Of a stretch of DNA of 64,000 nt, positions 61,664-64,000 are shown one piece after another. Made by a program: the position numbers and the translations under genes. Under the pieces are notes generated by a model that was given only the letters and a program-made list of their open reading frames with translations, had not been told where the DNA came from and did no database searches. Source of the DNA: Salinibacterium sp. ZJ70 (lineage in GTDB: Bacteria; Actinomycetota; Actinomycetes; Actinomycetales; Microbacteriaceae); NCBI RefSeq assembly GCF_011751865.2, contig NZ_CP061770.1, positions 2,604,001-2,668,000 of the forward strand, written 5' to 3'. Positions within the stretch are counted from its first letter, which is position 1; each line of letters opens with the position of its first letter.

Positions 61664-63808
61664 TCAGCGGGTGAGCACGACCAGCCGCTCGGTGGCGCGC
61701 GTCATCGCGACGTAGCGGTCGACGGCCCCCTCGATGCCCTCGCCGAAGCTCTCGGGGTCGACGAGCACGACGAGGTCGAACTCGAGACCCTTCGAGAGTT
61801 CGGGTGTGTGAGAGCGCACGCGCGGCCGCGACGCGAACGTCGGGTCTCCGATGACGCACGCGATGCCCTCCGGGTGCTCGGCGAGCCAGGCATCGAGGAT
61901 CGCGTCGCGCTCGGCGACCGAGGCGTGGCGCACGGGAATGCCGCTCTCTCGGATCGAGGTGGGCACGTTCGCGTCCGGCAGTGCGGCGCGGATGACGGGT
62001 TCGGCTTCGGCCATGATCTCGGCGGGCGTGCGGTAGTTGACGCTCAGGTGCGCCACTTCGACCGCGGTGACGCCCACGCGGGAGAGACGCTCCACCCACG
62101 TCTCGGCGAATCCGTGCCGCGCCTGCGCGCGGTCCCCCACGATCGTGAAGCTCTTCGACGGACAGCGCCGGATGAGCATCTGCCATTGGGCATCGGTGAG
62201 CTCCTGCGCCTCGTCGACGACGATGTGCGCGAACGGCCCCTCGAGCTCGTCGGGCGCGAGGCTCGGCAGCAGCGACTCGTCGATGAGGCTCTGCTGCGCA
62301 TCCTCGCCGTGCAGGATGGTGACGAGCCCGTCGCCGTCGTCGTCGCCCGCGATGAGATCATCCGTGACGCGCTGACGCATCTCCTGGTCGCGTTCGAGCG
62401 CGGCTTCCCGGCGGCGGCGCACGCGGATGCGCTCCGGGTCGCCGATGCGCATGCGCGCCGCGTCGATGAGCGGCAGGTCGGCCTCGGTCCAGGCGCGCGC
62501 ATCCTCGCGGTGCAGCAGCTCGACCTGCTCGGGCGTGAGCCAGGGTGCGCACAGCCGCATGAACGCGGGGACCGACAGCAGATCGCCCACGACGCCCGCC
62601 GGGTCGAGCACGGGCCACGCACGGGTGAAGGCGCGGCGCAGGTCGGGGTGGTGGGCGAGCGCGCGACGGATGAGCCGCTCGGGCACCTCGGGCATGTCGA
62701 GCTTGTCGATGAGGATGCCGACGAGCGCCTCCCACACCGCGTCGCGCCCGTCATTGTGCGGCGTCCCGGGGTCGGGCGCATCGAACGCGTCCTCCCAGTC
62801 GCCCTGGTCGATCCACAGCTCGACGCCCTCGATGAAGAGGGGCAGCGGCTGTGTGGGCGGGCGTTCGTAGTACCGCGCGGCGGCTTCGATGGCACGCACC
62901 ATGCGCGCATCCGACTTGATGCGCGCCACCTCGGGGTCGGATTCGGGACGCGCGTGCGCCCCCTCGGCGGTGAGCTCACGCAGTGTGCACAGCTGGACGC
63001 CGTCTTCGCCGAGGCTCGGCAGCACATCCGACACGTAGGAGAGGTAGCCCGCGCTCGGTCCGACGAACAGCACGCCTCCGCGGTTGGTCGCGAGGCGCGG
63101 GTCGGCATAGATCAGGTAGGCGCTTCGGTGCAGGGCGACGACGGTCTTGCCGGTTCCCGGTCCGCCATCGACGACGAGCGCACGGCGGGATCCTGCACGG
63201 ATGATGGCGTCCTGATCGGCCTGGATCGTGCTGAGCACGTCGCGCATGCGCGGGGACCGGCTGGCGGCGAGGCTCGCGATGAAGGCGGACTGGTCGTCGA
63301 GCGCGGCGGTGGAGCTGAGCCCTTCGGCGGTGAACACCTCGTCCCAGTAGTCGGTGACGCGCCCGCCGCTCCAGCGGTAGCGGCGGCGGCTGGCGAGACC
63401 CTCGGGCTGGGCGTGGGTCGCGGCGAAGAACGGCTCGGCGGCGGGCGAGCGCCAGTCGACGAGCAGTCGCTCACCGTCGGCATCCGTGAGCCCGAAGCGG
63501 CCGATGTAGACGGGCGCGCCGCCGTCTGCCGGAACGATGCGCCCGAGGACCATGTCGAGTCCGACCCGACGCAGCGCCTGCAGCTGCGCGGAGAGTCGCC
63601 GCACCTCGTCGTCGCGCTGCACGGCATGCGGGGATTCGCCCCCCTCGCGGGCGAGGGTTTCAGCGAGCTGCGCCTCGAGGTCGGCGACGCGGCGCGCGCG
63701 CGTCTCGGCGATGACGGCGAAGCGCTCCTCGTCGGCCCCGATGAGCGCAGGGTCCGCTTTGGCGGCGAGCGCGGAGGGCAGGGAGAAGACGGAGGTCGAT
63801 CCGGTCAC
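61664..63808 (-). CDS. helR: HelR-type RNA polymerase recycling ATPase (UvrD-like)
   Basis: A 714-residue SF1 helicase-like motor. The N-terminal STSVFSLPSALAAKADPALIGADEERFA and the coiled-coil (AVIAETRARRVADLEAQL) resemble actinobacterial HelR. Walker A is DGGPGTGKT (near residue 215), Walker B VVDEAQELTD (near residue 527), with SVNYRTPAEI and MTRATERLVVLT as late helicase motifs. Family members displace rifamycin-bound RNA polymerase from DNA in Streptomyces. GTG 63808 is chosen from the expected N-terminus and the AGAGGA sequence. A 19-bp rifamycin-associated element lies 48 bp upstream. Confidence 0.88.
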   Translation of the reverse strand: MTGSTSVFSLPSALAAKADPALIGADEERFAVIAETRARRVADLEAQLAETLAREGGESPHAVQRDDEVRRLSAQLQALRRVGLDMVLGRIVPADGGAPVYIGRFGLTDADGERLLVDWRSPAAEPFFAATHAQPEGLASRRRYRWSGGRVTDYWDEVFTAEGLSSTAALDDQSAFIASLAASRSPRMRDVLSTIQADQDAIIRAGSRRALVVDGGPGTGKTVVALHRSAYLIYADPRLATNRGGVLFVGPSAGYLSYVSDVLPSLGEDGVQLCTLRELTAEGAHARPESDPEVARIKSDARMVRAIEAAARYYERPPTQPLPLFIEGVELWIDQGDWEDAFDAPDPGTPHNDGRDAVWEALVGILIDKLDMPEVPERLIRRALAHHPDLRRAFTRAWPVLDPAGVVGDLLSVPAFMRLCAPWLTPEQVELLHREDARAWTEADLPLIDAARMRIGDPERIRVRRRREAALERDQEMRQRVTDDLIAGDDDGDGLVTILHGEDAQQSLIDESLLPSLAPDELEGPFAHIVVDEAQELTDAQWQMLIRRCPSKSFTIVGDRAQARHGFAETWVERLSRVGVTAVEVAHLSVNYRTPAEIMAEAEPVIRAALPDANVPTSIRESGIPVRHASVAERDAILDAWLAEHPEGIACVIGDPTFASRPRVRSHTPELSKGLEFDLVVLVDPESFGEGIEGAVDRYVAMTRATERLVVLTR

Positions 63809-63855
63809 AGCAGCAGGTCCTCTCGCAGCGGAACGTCGAGCATGCGCCCCACAGG

Positions 63856-63874
63856 GGGCCTTGTGGCAAGCCCC
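63856..63874 (-). promoter_or_regulatory. rifamycin-associated element (RAE) upstream of helR
   Basis: On the - strand the 19 bases read GGGGCTTGCCACAAGGCCC. This keeps both arms of the published RAE inverted repeat (GGGGCTTGC...AAGGCCC), which in actinomycetes marks rifamycin-inducible genes and helR. It lies 48 bp before the helR start. Confidence 0.8.
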
Positions 63875-63949
63875 ACCCTCGACCGTATCCTGGTTATGGC
63901 GGGTGGAGAGTGTGTGTCCGCCGCTCGATACCGCCACCTCGTCGGCATG

Positions 63950-63963
63950 GTTGATATATCAAC
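63950..63963 (+). promoter_or_regulatory. perfect palindrome before the gene at the right edge
   Basis: GTTGATATATCAAC is fully symmetric and lies just before a -10-like TATTCT (63970-63975), six bases ahead of a GTG at 63982. It is a candidate operator for the next gene, possibly a regulator that binds its own promoter. Confidence 0.5.
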
Positions 63964-63981
63964 TACCGCTATTCTGGCGAC

Positions 63982-64000
63982 GTGTCATCCCCCCGCCCGT
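63982..64000 (+). CDS. start of a gene truncated by the window edge
   Basis: A GTG at 63982 opens a frame reading VSSPRP to the edge. Six bases before it ends TATTCT, and no Shine-Dalgarno sequence is seen, so a leaderless start is possible. Only six codons are visible; the product is unknown. Confidence 0.35.

Overview
High-GC (about 70 %) actinobacterial chromosome, most like Microbacteriaceae (Microbacterium and relatives). The support is dense short-gap operons, many GTG and some TTG starts, a glyoxylate-shunt locus beside a RamB-type regulator, a HelR-type RNA polymerase recycling ATPase with a rifamycin-associated element, and Gram-positive lipoproteins. I see no insertion sequences, prophage, CRISPR array or rRNA. 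The only RNA gene found is a tRNA-Arg(ACG). Family assignments come from recognising protein motifs; no database search was possible.

Layout. (1) 1-14,320: a glycoside-utilisation island. On the + strand: a DHDPS-like aldolase (cut by the left edge), an epimerase-like SDR, a class III CoA-transferase, an enoyl-CoA hydratase, a FAD oxidoreductase, a GH78 alpha-L-rhamnosidase and a LacI regulator. On the - strand: an ABC sugar importer (binding protein and two permeases, no ATPase here), a Gfo/Idh/MocA dehydrogenase and a PmoA-like protein. A strong promoter with a CG-centred palindrome sits in front of the importer. (2) 14,322-18,242: aminotransferase, CPBP protease, TetR and an N-terminally extended SDR. 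(3) 18,436-23,424: glyoxylate shunt (isocitrate lyase, malate synthase, an adenylate-kinase-like remnant) with divergent RamB-like regulator. (4) 23,498-25,606: small acidic/proline-rich proteins around a GH43 enzyme.

(5) 25,749-40,402: fourteen consecutive - strand genes, mostly overlapping or a few bases apart. They encode a LIV-type ABC importer, two GntR/FCD regulators, an aldehyde dehydrogenase, a TcuA-like flavoprotein, a 3-hydroxyisobutyrate-dehydrogenase-like enzyme, an MBL hydrolase, a PrpF-like isomerase, an MFS carrier and a DASS carrier. This looks like an organic (tri/dicarboxylic) acid catabolic system of unknown substrate, with a perfect 14-bp palindrome at its promoter.

(6) 40,582-50,000: UbiB-like kinase, PadR, a general-stress type SDR, TerC, a membrane-anchored unknown, Zn-alcohol dehydrogenase, Mn-catalase, glycosyltransferase, a CDF metal transporter coupled to a small solute-binding lipoprotein, then the tRNA. 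(7) 50,405-57,125: winged-helix protein, SfnB/DszC-like flavin enzyme, aldo/keto reductase, MetI-MetN-MetQ importer (probably sulfur scavenging) and a BadF/GlcNAc-kinase-like protein. (8) 57,146-64,000: MarR plus DHA2 efflux pump under a promoter covered by three operator repeats, an SDR, a flavin monooxygenase and HelR. HelR has a 19-bp rifamycin-associated element upstream and may share its transcript with the monooxygenase and SDR, which suggests an antibiotic-response island.
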